This document shows positions 1-4,717 of a DNA stretch of 5,327 nucleotides, in pieces. The position numbers and the translations under genes were made by a program. How positions within the stretch are numbered: the first letter of the stretch is position 1; the number at the start of each line of letters is the position of its first letter. Below the pieces are notes generated by a model. It did not search any database and was not told where the DNA came from. It saw only the letters and a program-made list of their open reading frames with translations. The stretch spans positions 1 to 5,327 of the forward strand of contig JAHYYD010000159.1 in assembly GCA_019425105.1 (NCBI GenBank). The letters are read 5' to 3'. The DNA is from Actinomycetota bacterium. GTDB lineage: Bacteria > Actinomycetota > Actinomycetes > Actinomycetales > Actinomycetaceae.

Positions 1-293
1 GTGCCGATGAGCGGGGGCAGGAACATGTAGATGAGGCGCAGGATGCCGGCGGCCAGGCCCGGCAGGGCAGTCAGCCAGTAGAGCTGCGACTTGTCCAGGT
101 TGAAGCCGAGGGCGTTCAGCTTGGGCGCGATCGCGCTGGGCAGGAACCACACGCAGAAGGCCAGGATCAGCGAGTAGGTCGTGATCCACAGCGTGCGCCA
201 CGCGAGCTTCGAGTCCCACTTAGACTCGTCGTTGGGGTTCCAGTCAGTGAGCAGGTAGCGGCTCTTCTTGGCCGCGGGGTCGGTCGCGCTCAT
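1..293 (-). CDS. narK: NarK-type nitrate/nitrite transporter, N-terminal part (cut by window edge)
   Basis: Translating the minus strand from the ATG at 293 gives 97 residues that stay open to the window edge. After a hydrophilic, Trp/Asp-rich N-terminus (residues 1-33, with LTDWNP at 15-20) come a first membrane helix around 34-56 and a second around 71-95 containing ALPGLAAGILR. That second-helix pattern is typical of the NarK/NasA branch of the major facilitator superfamily. By alignment from memory, R86 corresponds to the substrate-binding Arg89 of E. coli NarK. Family members sit in the cytoplasmic membrane and take up nitrate and/or export nitrite. A clear GAGGAGA ribosome-binding site precedes the start. 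The gene lies downstream of moaA on the same strand but 224 bp away, so it probably has its own promoter. NarK1 versus NarK2 type, or nitrate versus nitrite preference, cannot be decided from this fragment. Confidence 0.82.
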   Translation of the reverse strand, partial: MSATDPAAKKSRYLLTDWNPNDESKWDSKLAWRTLWITTYSLILAFCVWFLPSAIAPKLNALGFNLDKSQLYWLTALPGLAAGILRLIYMFLPPLIG

Positions 294-296
294 GGC

Positions 297-303
297 TCTC
301 CTC
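297..303 (-). promoter_or_regulatory. Ribosome-binding site of narK
   Basis: The minus strand reads GAGGAGA just before GCC-ATG, a near-perfect Shine-Dalgarno sequence that fixes the narK start at 293. It contrasts with moaA, the nuclease-like gene and moeA, which lack such a site. Confidence 0.75.
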
Positions 304-423
304 GGGTCGGAAGGGTCGTCCGAGCGCGGACACGCGCCGGACATTCTTTAACACGGAGGCTACCAATGGAAATGACTCAAACCACAGGAAGCGATTGGGA
401 CGTGCATCACCCCTGAAATCGCT

Positions 424-445
424 AGGAAAAGTCCTTCTACAAGGA
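424..445. promoter_or_regulatory. Candidate operator: overlapping AGGA/TCCT dyads upstream of narK
   Basis: The sequence contains TCCTT-CTAC-AAGGA (432-445), a perfect 5-bp dyad with a 4-nt centre. It overlaps AGGA-AAAG-TCCT (424-435), another 4-nt-spaced dyad. Two dyads sharing one half-site suggest a protein-binding site in the narK promoter region. Distance to the narK start is about 130-150 bp. This is pattern evidence only. Confidence 0.3.
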
Positions 446-517
446 AAGATACGGCAGGCGACAAACCATCAATTAACCGCCGTTAGAAAACACCGGCATT
501 ACGGAAATTAAGGGAGG

Positions 518-1582
518 TTACCCGCCAATACGACTCATCGTGCGCGACGGGCGCGCGAAGGCATCGAGGTTGAGGCCGTGCGCGGCAGGCTTCGTCCACA
601 TCGCATCGGCCCATCGAGCGGCAATCTGAGCGTCGTCTCCCCCACCGCGCAGCAGGTCGCGCAGCGAGGTCTCCTCGGTGGAGAACAGGCAGGAACGCAC
701 CATGCCATCGGAGGTGAGGCGCGTGCGATCGCAGGCATTGCAGAACGGGTCAGAGACGGAGGCGATGACGCCGAGCCTCTTGCTCGGGTCACCGTCGACG
801 ATCCAGCGTCCCGCCGGCGAATGCGGGTCCTCGCGCGGCGCGGGAGTCAGCGTGTGGCGGGTCCCCATGATGTGCAGGATCTCGTCGGCAGTCAGGATGT
901 TCTGGCGATCCCACGTGTCCGCCGGGCCGATCGGCATCTGCTCGATAACGCGCAGCTCGATACCCAGGTCCAGGCAGTAGTCGACCAAGTCAGGCAGGTC
1001 GGCCTCGTTCATGCCGCGCAGCACGAGGGTGTTGACCTTAATGGGACTCAAGCCCGCGCGGGCGGCAGCCTCGATACCCTCCAGAACATCGCCGAGTCGG
1101 TCGCGGCGGGTGATCGCCGCGAAGTGCTCGGGGTCCAGCGAATCAAGCGAAATGTTGACGCGGTTCAGGCCCGCATCCTTCAGCCCCTGGGCGCGCTTGG
1201 CCAGGCCGAGCGCATTTGTCGTCAGAGCCAGGTCGAGCGGCTTCCCCTCGTCGGTGCGCAGGTGGGAGCACTCGGTAATGATCCCCTCGAGGCCTCGGCG
1301 CAGAAGCGGCTCACCTCCCGTGAAGCGCACCTGGCGGATCCCCAGCATGTCCACGCCGATGCGAATGAGGCGCACAACCTCCACGTCCGTCAGCGTTTCC
1401 TCGGTGGGCAGCCAGTCCAGGCCTTCGGGGGGCATGCAGTAGGAGCAGCGCAGGTTGCAGCGGTCGGTGAGCGACACGCGCAGGTCGCGGGCGACGCGCC
1501 CGAAGGTGTCGACGAGCCGCAGCGGCGCGTCGCACGCCACCGCATCTGCCGCCTGAGAGGCGGAAACGAACTCGACAGACAT
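518..1582 (-). CDS. moaA: GTP 3',8-cyclase MoaA (Moco biosynthesis, radical SAM)
   Basis: A complete 354-residue protein. MoaA is a cytoplasmic radical-SAM enzyme with two [4Fe-4S] clusters. It converts GTP to 3',8-cyclo-7,8-dihydro-GTP, which MoaC turns into cyclic pyranopterin monophosphate, the first step of molybdenum-cofactor synthesis. The N-terminal SAM-cluster motif CNLRCSYC gives C42, C46 and C49. TGGEPLLR (88-95) is the SAM-contacting loop. The C-terminal substrate cluster motif FCNACDRTRLTSDG...RSC gives C281, C284 and C298. The protein ends in RIGG, and a terminal Gly-Gly is required for catalysis in this family. All expected residues and the usual length are present, so it should be active. 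The start at 1582 leaves about 20 residues before the conserved FGR..RDLR segment, normal for actinobacterial MoaA. There is no strong Shine-Dalgarno; TAGGGT six bases before the ATG suggests a leaderless transcript. It is divergent to the dehydrogenase gene and upstream of narK. Confidence 0.97.
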   Translation of the reverse strand: MSVEFVSASQAADAVACDAPLRLVDTFGRVARDLRVSLTDRCNLRCSYCMPPEGLDWLPTEETLTDVEVVRLIRIGVDMLGIRQVRFTGGEPLLRRGLEGIITECSHLRTDEGKPLDLALTTNALGLAKRAQGLKDAGLNRVNISLDSLDPEHFAAITRRDRLGDVLEGIEAAARAGLSPIKVNTLVLRGMNEADLPDLVDYCLDLGIELRVIEQMPIGPADTWDRQNILTADEILHIMGTRHTLTPAPREDPHSPAGRWIVDGDPSKRLGVIASVSDPFCNACDRTRLTSDGMVRSCLFSTEETSLRDLLRGGGDDAQIAARWADAMWTKPAAHGLNLDAFARPSRTMSRIGG

Positions 1583-1588
1583 GGCGCA

Positions 1589-1594
1589 ACCCTA
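1589..1594 (-). promoter_or_regulatory. Candidate -10 box of moaA (leaderless start)
   Basis: The minus strand reads TAGGGT followed by exactly six bases and then the moaA ATG. This TANNNT spacing would place the transcription start on or next to the A of ATG. A CGGACA hexamer lies 15 bp upstream as a possible -35. Alternatively, AGGG inside the same hexamer could act as a weak Shine-Dalgarno. Confidence 0.35.
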
Positions 1595-1750
1595 CCGCGA
1601 TTTGCCCTGTGTCCGCCCCTCGAAAAAACGGACGCGAACGGCATGACGCGGCCCCTGCCTCGTCGTTGAGAGAAACGAGACAGCGGCCGGCGCTGACGAA
1701 CTGGCGGACTTGACGGCTACCGTTACCCTACGACCTAAGCACCGATCACG

Positions 1751-1755
1751 AGGAG
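1751..1755 (+). promoter_or_regulatory. Ribosome-binding site of the dehydrogenase gene
   Basis: AGGAG (within CGAGGAGAAAC) lies four bases before the ATG at 1760. It supports this start over any internal methionine and implies a leadered mRNA. Confidence 0.7.
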
Positions 1756-1759
1756 AAAC

Positions 1760-2800
1760 ATGCGCGCCGTCGTCATGCACGAACCCGGCAATGTCAACGT
1801 CGAAGAGATGCCGATGCCGACGATCCTGGAGCCCACAGACGCCATCATCAAGCTGGCGGCCACCTGCATCTGTGGCTCCGACCTGTGGCCCTACCGCGGT
1901 TTGGAGCCCGTCCACGAGAAGCGCATGGGCCACGAGTACGTCGGAACAGTCGTCGAGGTGGGCGAGGCCGTCACGACCGTCAAGCCCGGCGATTTCGTCG
2001 AGGGTTCCTTCTGCATTTCCTGCGGCGAGTGCGCGATCTGCCGTGCCGGCTACCCCTCGCGCTGCACGACCGCCGCCGCCCAGGGCGACGTCTTCGTCGG
2101 CACCCGCGCCGGCGGCACCCAGGCCGAGTACGCCCGCATTGCCCTCGCTGACGGCACGCTCGTCAAGACCCCCGAGGCCCCCACGACTGAGCAGCTCCCC
2201 TCACTCCTGGCCGCCTCCGACATCCTCGGCACCGGTTGGTTCGCCGACGCCGAGGCCGGGGCCGCCCCCGGGAAGACCATCGTCGTCGTGGGTGACGGCG
2301 CCGTGGGCCTGGGCGCGATCATCGGCGCCAAGCAGCTGGGTGCATCCCGCATCATCGCGATGTCGCGCCACGCGGACCGCCAGGCGCTGGCCCGCGAGTC
2401 CGGAGCGACCGACATCGTCGAAGAGCGCGGCGAAGAGGGCATCGCGCGCATCAAGGAACTGACCGACGGCCTGGGTGCCGACGGCGTCGTCGAGGCGGTG
2501 GGCAACGAGGCGTCCTTCGATCAGGCGCTCGGCTGCGTGCGCCCCGGTGGTCACCTGTCCTTCGTGGGCGTTCCCCACGGCGTCTCCCTGGATATGAGCC
2601 GCATGTTCGCCGCCGAGGTGCACATGTTCGGCGGGCCGGCCGCCGTGCGCAAGTATCTGCCCACCATGATCGACCTGATCTACCGCGGCGAGATCAACCC
2701 GGGTACCGTCTTCGACCTGGTCCTGCCGCTTGAGCAGGCCGCCGAGGGCTACGCCGCGATGGATGAGCGTCGCGCCACGAAGGTGATGCTCACCGTCTGA
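1760..2800 (+). CDS. Zinc-dependent alcohol dehydrogenase-like protein (MDR superfamily)
   Basis: A complete 346-residue medium-chain dehydrogenase/reductase, a cytoplasmic enzyme that would oxidise an alcohol or reduce a carbonyl with NAD(P). The GroES-like N-terminal domain carries catalytic-zinc ligands in CGSD (C38) and GHE (H58, E59). A structural-zinc lobe follows with C88, C91, C94 and C102 in the usual CxxCxxC-x7-C spacing. The Rossmann domain has VVVGDGAVGLGA (175-186) with a GxGxxG loop at G178, G180 and G183. At the end of the second Rossmann strand is MSRHADR (201-207) rather than an Asp, which favours NADP(H) over NAD(H) by family knowledge. Length and C-terminus (KVMLTV) are normal. 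A good ribosome-binding site precedes the start and a strong hairpin terminator lies about 94 bp after the stop, so it is probably monocistronic. The substrate is not predictable, and no link to Moco or nitrate metabolism is evident beyond adjacency. Confidence 0.93.
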   Translation: MRAVVMHEPGNVNVEEMPMPTILEPTDAIIKLAATCICGSDLWPYRGLEPVHEKRMGHEYVGTVVEVGEAVTTVKPGDFVEGSFCISCGECAICRAGYPSRCTTAAAQGDVFVGTRAGGTQAEYARIALADGTLVKTPEAPTTEQLPSLLAASDILGTGWFADAEAGAAPGKTIVVVGDGAVGLGAIIGAKQLGASRIIAMSRHADRQALARESGATDIVEERGEEGIARIKELTDGLGADGVVEAVGNEASFDQALGCVRPGGHLSFVGVPHGVSLDMSRMFAAEVHMFGGPAAVRKYLPTMIDLIYRGEINPGTVFDLVLPLEQAAEGYAAMDERRATKVMLTV

Positions 2801-2863
2801 TTCTGTTGCAAGCCAGCGGTCTCGTGGGCTTCTGATCCGAACGCCGCCATAACGACCGCGTCC

Positions 2864-2882
2864 GTGCAGTCACATGCTGCAC
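2864..2882. repeat. Small inverted repeat upstream of the terminator
   Basis: GTGCAG-N7-CTGCAC is a perfect 6-bp dyad, 11 bp before the terminator stem. It may be part of the 3' untranslated structure of the dehydrogenase mRNA or a protein site. No function is assignable. Confidence 0.3.
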
Positions 2883-2893
2883 AGCTTCGTTGC

Positions 2894-2927
2894 CCGGGCA
2901 GCCCCGCCACCTCGCGGGGCTGCCCGG
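2894..2927 (+). terminator. Hairpin terminator after the dehydrogenase gene
   Basis: Positions 2894-2907 and 2914-2927 form a perfect 14-bp, almost all-GC stem (CCGGGCAGCCCCGC and its complement) around a 6-nt loop. The following bases TGTCGTTTGC are only mildly T-rich, as is common for actinobacterial terminators. It sits 94 bp downstream of the stop at 2800. Being symmetrical, it could also stop transcription from the other strand. Confidence 0.72.
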
Positions 2928-2966
2928 TGTCGTTTGCACGCAACGCCACCGACTGAGACTCCACGA

Positions 2967-3077
2967 GGGGGTTTTGCACTACACCAAGCCTCCCAACGGC
3001 GCGTCGCCGGCGTGTCGAACCACCTTGTAGTGCAATTCCCCCCGTGCTCCCACTGCCGAACCCACCCCACGCCTCGT
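2967..3077 (+). repeat. 111-bp dispersed repeat, copy 1
   Basis: First of three gap-free 111-bp copies in the same orientation. Arm 1 (2967-2983, GGGGGTTTTGCACTACA) pairs with arm 2 (3026-3043, TGTAGTGCAATTCCCCCC): ten perfect inner pairs, a 2-nt T/T mismatch, then five G-C pairs. The roughly 42-nt loop contains CGGCG-CGT-CGCCG (2997-3009), a further perfect mini-hairpin. A 34-bp C-rich tail ending CCACGCCTCGT follows. It differs from copy 2 at 4 positions and from copy 3 at 7, all outside the arms. No transposase, obvious target duplication or coding capacity was found. It could be a palindromic intergenic element, a MITE remnant or a structured RNA. Confidence 0.9.
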
Positions 3078-3127
3078 CCCGCCACAGCCTCCACCCAGCC
3101 ATCGAAGGCGCGCCAGGTGGCCCAAAT

Positions 3128-3238
3128 GGGGGTTTTGCACTACACCAAGCCTCCCAACGGAGTGTCGCCGGCGTGTCGAACCGCCTTGTAGTGCAATTCC
3201 CCCCGTGCTCCCACTGCCCAACCCACCCCACGCCTCGT
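3128..3238 (+). repeat. 111-bp dispersed repeat, copy 2
   Basis: Offset exactly 161 bp from copy 1 with no indels. Arms at 3128-3144 and 3187-3204 are identical to copy 1. The four differences lie in the loop (GGAGTG for GGCGCG, GCC for ACC) and tail (CCCAAC for CCGAAC). The loop mini-hairpin of copy 1 is reduced here to three pairs, so that inner structure is not strictly conserved. The copy ends about 60 bp before the AT-rich promoter segment of the nuclease-like gene. Confidence 0.9.
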
Positions 3239-3302
3239 GACACCACGCACAAACGGCGCACCGATGCACCCAAACCCGCGCACCGCCGAGCCACACATGA
3301 AC

Positions 3303-3314
3303 ATCATTAATGAT
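3303..3314. promoter_or_regulatory. Perfect 12-bp palindrome, candidate operator
   Basis: ATCATTAATGAT is its own reverse complement. It lies 4 bp upstream of a TAAAAT hexamer (3319-3324; 5 of 6 to the -10 consensus) in the AT-rich region before the nuclease-like gene. Such a position fits a repressor or activator site, possibly autoregulatory. Confidence 0.45.
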
Positions 3315-3363
3315 CAAATAAAATTAGAAGCATCAAACCGCACCGAATTGAAACGTAAAGCTC

Positions 3364-3369
3364 TAGAAT
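3364..3369 (+). promoter_or_regulatory. Candidate -10 box of the nuclease-like gene (leaderless start)
   Basis: TAGAAT matches the -10 consensus at 5 of 6 positions and is separated from the ATG at 3376 by exactly six bases. Transcription would then begin at or beside the start codon. No Shine-Dalgarno is visible. TAAAAT at 3319-3324 is a second possible -10 giving a leader of about 50 nt. TTGAAA at 3348-3353 resembles a -35 but is only 10 bp from TAGAAT, too close to pair with it. Confidence 0.42.
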
Positions 3370-3375
3370 TCACTC

Positions 3376-4392
3376 ATGAGCCAAGAAGTCAGGGGCAACG
3401 ACGCTCCTTTCGTCCTCGACGCCGTTGAACGCGCGATCATTCGCGTGCCGCGCTCCAGCCACCACGGCCTCACAAAGATACCGACGGCTGTAAGAATCGC
3501 GGGCAGGACGTACCTCGATCTCGCGCGCCTCGAGGGCATAGACGCCAGCCAGCTTCCGGAGGTCATGCTCGCCGCACGCCTCTATCACCTCGCGCACACG
3601 CACCGTGCCATGGTGGTCACCGGACAATGCGCACTGTGGGCACACGGATACGGGTCCGTCCCTCGCATACCTGCGCTCACTATTGCTTCCTCAACGTCAA
3701 CCCATTCGGTCCAACTACCCGCAGTCTCAGTCGGCACGCATCATTTCGAGCCGATAACGATCACACCGAGTCGCGTTCGTCGATTACCGCCAACCGCCGA
3801 CGCACGTGGCCTCCACATCGAAAGCCTCGAAGCAGCGCAGGTCACCGTCGCACGAACATCACCGAACCGGAGAGCTGCCTTCACCCAGCTCTGCATGATC
3901 GGTAATGCCTTCACTCACTTCGATAACTTCCACCTCACAGACTCACGCCGACACGAGAAGTACTGGAAAGAGTTACTGAGCGTAGAGCTTACGCGTCTGG
4001 GCAATAGGGCTCGGGGCCGCTCTCAAGCGCAGTGGATCATCGCCCATGCTGATGCCGGATGCGCCTCCCCCGGAGAAACACGCGTGCTGTATGAGCTGTG
4101 CGCAGCAGGCCTCACCGGCATGCGCACACAGGTCGAGGTCCACACGCGGGGCCGTCGTTACTTCATCGATTGCGCCTTCCCCGCCGAGAAGGTTGGCATT
4201 GAGTTCGACGGACGCGCCAAATACGGTGATAACCCGGGCAGTATTCACGCCTCACTCGCCCGCGAGCGCGAACGCCAACGCCACCTCGAGGCCGAGGGCT
4301 GGCACATTATCCGCGTCGGATGGCACGATCTGGACCACCCCGATGAGCTTGTTGCGCAGGTCCGCGCGGCGCTCGCCGCGCGCCTTGGGTGA
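3376..4392 (+). CDS. AbiEi-like / DUF559-type protein with PD-(D/E)XK nuclease C-terminus
   Basis: A complete 338-residue protein of an actinobacterial family usually described as endonuclease-domain or AbiEi-like proteins; its function is unknown. The N-terminal half (about 1-155) has the typical plan: a short 'IIRVPRSSHH' stretch in place of the usual basic winged-helix wing, then 'AMVVTGQCALWAHGYGSVP' (78-96), like the S-x-x-SA-x-LHG segment of AbiEi-type antitoxins. The C-terminal part (about 228-338) matches a Vsr/DUF559-like PD-(D/E)XK fold: SPGE (E234) on the first helix, YFID (D265), IEFDG (E276, D278), then RERERQRHLEAEGWHIIRVGWHDL (297-319), the last-strand region of this family. 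The proposed catalytic residues are intact. No AbiEii-type toxin partner or methylase is beside it. G/C content is lower than in neighbours (33 of 60 in 3661-3720). Direct repeats flank it, suggesting acquired accessory DNA. No signal peptide or membrane segment is seen. Family call fairly sure; biochemical activity unproven. Confidence 0.85.
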   Translation: MSQEVRGNDAPFVLDAVERAIIRVPRSSHHGLTKIPTAVRIAGRTYLDLARLEGIDASQLPEVMLAARLYHLAHTHRAMVVTGQCALWAHGYGSVPRIPALTIASSTSTHSVQLPAVSVGTHHFEPITITPSRVRRLPPTADARGLHIESLEAAQVTVARTSPNRRAAFTQLCMIGNAFTHFDNFHLTDSRRHEKYWKELLSVELTRLGNRARGRSQAQWIIAHADAGCASPGETRVLYELCAAGLTGMRTQVEVHTRGRRYFIDCAFPAEKVGIEFDGRAKYGDNPGSIHASLARERERQRHLEAEGWHIIRVGWHDLDHPDELVAQVRAALAARLG

Positions 4393-4430
4393 GACGAGGT
4401 GAGAACTGGGTTGAGACGACGTGAGAGCTG
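4390..4430 (+). repeat. Imperfect 22-bp-period tandem duplication at the stop codon
   Basis: TGAGACGAGGTGAGAACTG (4390-4408) recurs as TGAGACGACGTGAGAGCTG (4412-4430), 17 of 19 identical. The first copy begins with the stop codon of the nuclease-like gene. Confidence 0.6.
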
Positions 4431-4440
4431 TCGACTCAAC
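4410..4440 (+). terminator. Hairpin after the nuclease-like gene, abutting repeat copy 3
   Basis: GTTGAG (4410-4415) pairs with CTCAAC (4435-4440). Inside, after an A/A mismatch, CGAC (4417-4420) pairs with GTCG (4430-4433), leaving a 9-nt loop. The hairpin starts 17 nt after the stop codon and ends exactly where repeat copy 3 begins. No U-tract follows directly (GGGGG then TTTT), so terminator activity is uncertain. Confidence 0.42.
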
Positions 4441-4551
4441 GGGGGTTTTGCACTACACGAAGCCTCCCAAGGGCGTGTCGCCGGCGTGTCGAACCGCCTT
4501 GTAGTGCAATTCCCCCCGTACTCCCACTGCCGAACCCGGCCCACGCCTCGT
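4441..4551 (+). repeat. 111-bp dispersed repeat, copy 3
   Basis: Third copy, same orientation, 1,313 bp after the start of copy 2 and without indels. Arms at 4441-4457 and 4500-4517 are identical to the other copies. Seven positions differ from copy 1, in the loop (ACGAAG, AAGGGCGTG, GCC) and tail (GTACTC, CCCGGCCC). The loop still offers GGCG-TGT-CGCC (4472-4482), so the mini-hairpin seen in copy 1 is kept here with different bases. Together with copy 2 it brackets the nuclease-like gene as direct repeats. Confidence 0.9.
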
Positions 4552-4618
4552 CCACGCGCGCGGGGCAACCGACCACGCAGCGCACACACGACCGCCATCC
4601 CGTCACGATGCCCAGGCT

Positions 4619-4642
4619 GACACAAGTGCCGACACAAGTACC
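4619..4642 (+). repeat. 12-bp tandem duplication upstream of moeA
   Basis: GACACAAGTGCC is followed at once by GACACAAGTACC (11 of 12 identical), then the partly similar GACCGACACC. It lies 76-99 bp before the moeA start, where paired activator sites could bind, but chance slippage is equally possible. Confidence 0.5.
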
Positions 4643-4705
4643 GACCGACACCGTCGCACCACCCGCCATACGCCGCCTACGCCCCTCCCCCACGCCACCT
4701 GGCTC

Positions 4706-4711
4706 TACACT
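4706..4711 (+). promoter_or_regulatory. Candidate -10 box of moeA (leaderless start)
   Basis: TACACT (TANNNT) ends exactly six bases before the ATG at 4718, and no Shine-Dalgarno is visible in the C-rich upstream DNA. The same spacing occurs before moaA and the nuclease-like gene. No convincing -35 hexamer is present. Confidence 0.42.
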
Positions 4712-4717
4712 GGACAC

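Larger units (their letters stand above)
294..517 (-). promoter_or_regulatory. narK upstream regulatory region, AT-richer, with several inverted repeats
   Basis: This 224-bp gap between the moaA stop and the narK start is clearly less GC-rich than the genes (29 and 28 G/C of 60 in 361-420 and 421-480). It holds three short symmetrical elements: TAAC-N4-GTTA at 474-485, TCCTT-N4-AAGGA at 432-445, and GCGATT...AATCGC at 391-396 and 417-422. A TAAAGAAT stretch on the minus strand (about 344-351) could include the -10 box, but no convincing -35 hexamer was found. No perfect FNR-type site (TTGAT-N4-ATCAA) is present; only a half-like TTGAT occurs on the minus strand near 470. The length, base composition and symmetry fit a regulated narK promoter; the regulator is unknown. 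Confidence 0.5.
1583..1759. promoter_or_regulatory. Divergent promoter region moaA / dehydrogenase, with three inverted repeats
   Basis: This 177-bp region must carry the promoters of two divergent genes. Inverted repeats seen: GTCCG...CGGAC (1611-1615 and 1629-1633, with an A6 run in the loop), TCGTT-GAGAGA-AACGA (1663-1678) and CAGCG-GCCGG-CGCTG (1681-1695). TTGACG at 1710-1715 is a good -35-like hexamer on the plus strand, but no good -10 hexamer sits 16-18 bp downstream; TACCCT (1724-1729) and TAAGCA are poor alternatives. The exact promoters therefore remain open. I see no recognisable Moco riboswitch, though this was judged by eye only. Confidence 0.4.
2801..3375. other. 575-bp non-coding region: terminator, two 111-bp repeats, AT-rich promoter
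   Basis: I find no credible gene here. In order it holds a small hairpin (2864-2882), a 14-bp-stem terminator (2894-2927), repeat copy 1 (2967-3077), a 50-bp unique spacer (3078-3127), repeat copy 2 (3128-3238) and an AT-rich segment (3296-3375; 19 G/C of 60 in 3301-3360) that carries the promoter of the next gene. Minus-strand frames stay open through the repeats only because stop codons are rare in such GC-rich DNA. Confidence 0.75.
4393..4717. other. 325-bp non-coding region: hairpin, repeat copy 3, moeA upstream region
   Basis: The region contains the hairpin at 4410-4440, repeat copy 3 (4441-4551), about 65 bp of C-rich DNA without recognised structure, a 12-bp tandem duplication (4619-4642) and the moeA start region. 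No credible gene is seen; the long minus-strand frame here is an antisense shadow of moeA and the repeat. Confidence 0.7.

Noticed and set aside
465..478. FNR/Crp-type site upstream of narK
   Set aside because: Only one TTGAT half is present on the minus strand; the partner half does not match ATCAA.
578..1669. Long plus-strand open frame (363 codons) opposite moaA
   Set aside because: It is antisense to a complete, motif-perfect MoaA. Its translation is low-complexity and has no recognisable domain; such shadows are normal in GC-rich DNA.
2050..2623. Minus-strand open frames opposite the dehydrogenase gene
   Set aside because: The plus strand encodes a full-length MDR enzyme with all zinc ligands and the Rossmann motif; the antisense translations are compositionally biased and unrecognisable.
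2801..2930. tRNA, SRP RNA or another known small RNA gene after the dehydrogenase
   Set aside because: No cloverleaf with a T-loop consensus and no SRP-type conserved loop motifs could be found; only the two hairpins are supported.
2749..3317. Minus-strand open frames across repeat copies 1 and 2
   Set aside because: The repeat is offset by 161 bp, so the two copies are read in different frames within one open frame. Substitutions between copies show no protein constraint, and there is no plausible start or family match.
2967..4551. The repeats as a CRISPR array
   Set aside because: The units are 111 bp with spacings of 50 bp and 1.2 kb, are internally palindromic over their whole length, and have no cas genes nearby.
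2967..4551. The repeats as ends of a composite transposon
   Set aside because: No transposase is encoded, the copies are direct rather than inverted, and I could see no target-site duplication at their edges. A MITE-like origin stays possible but unsupported.
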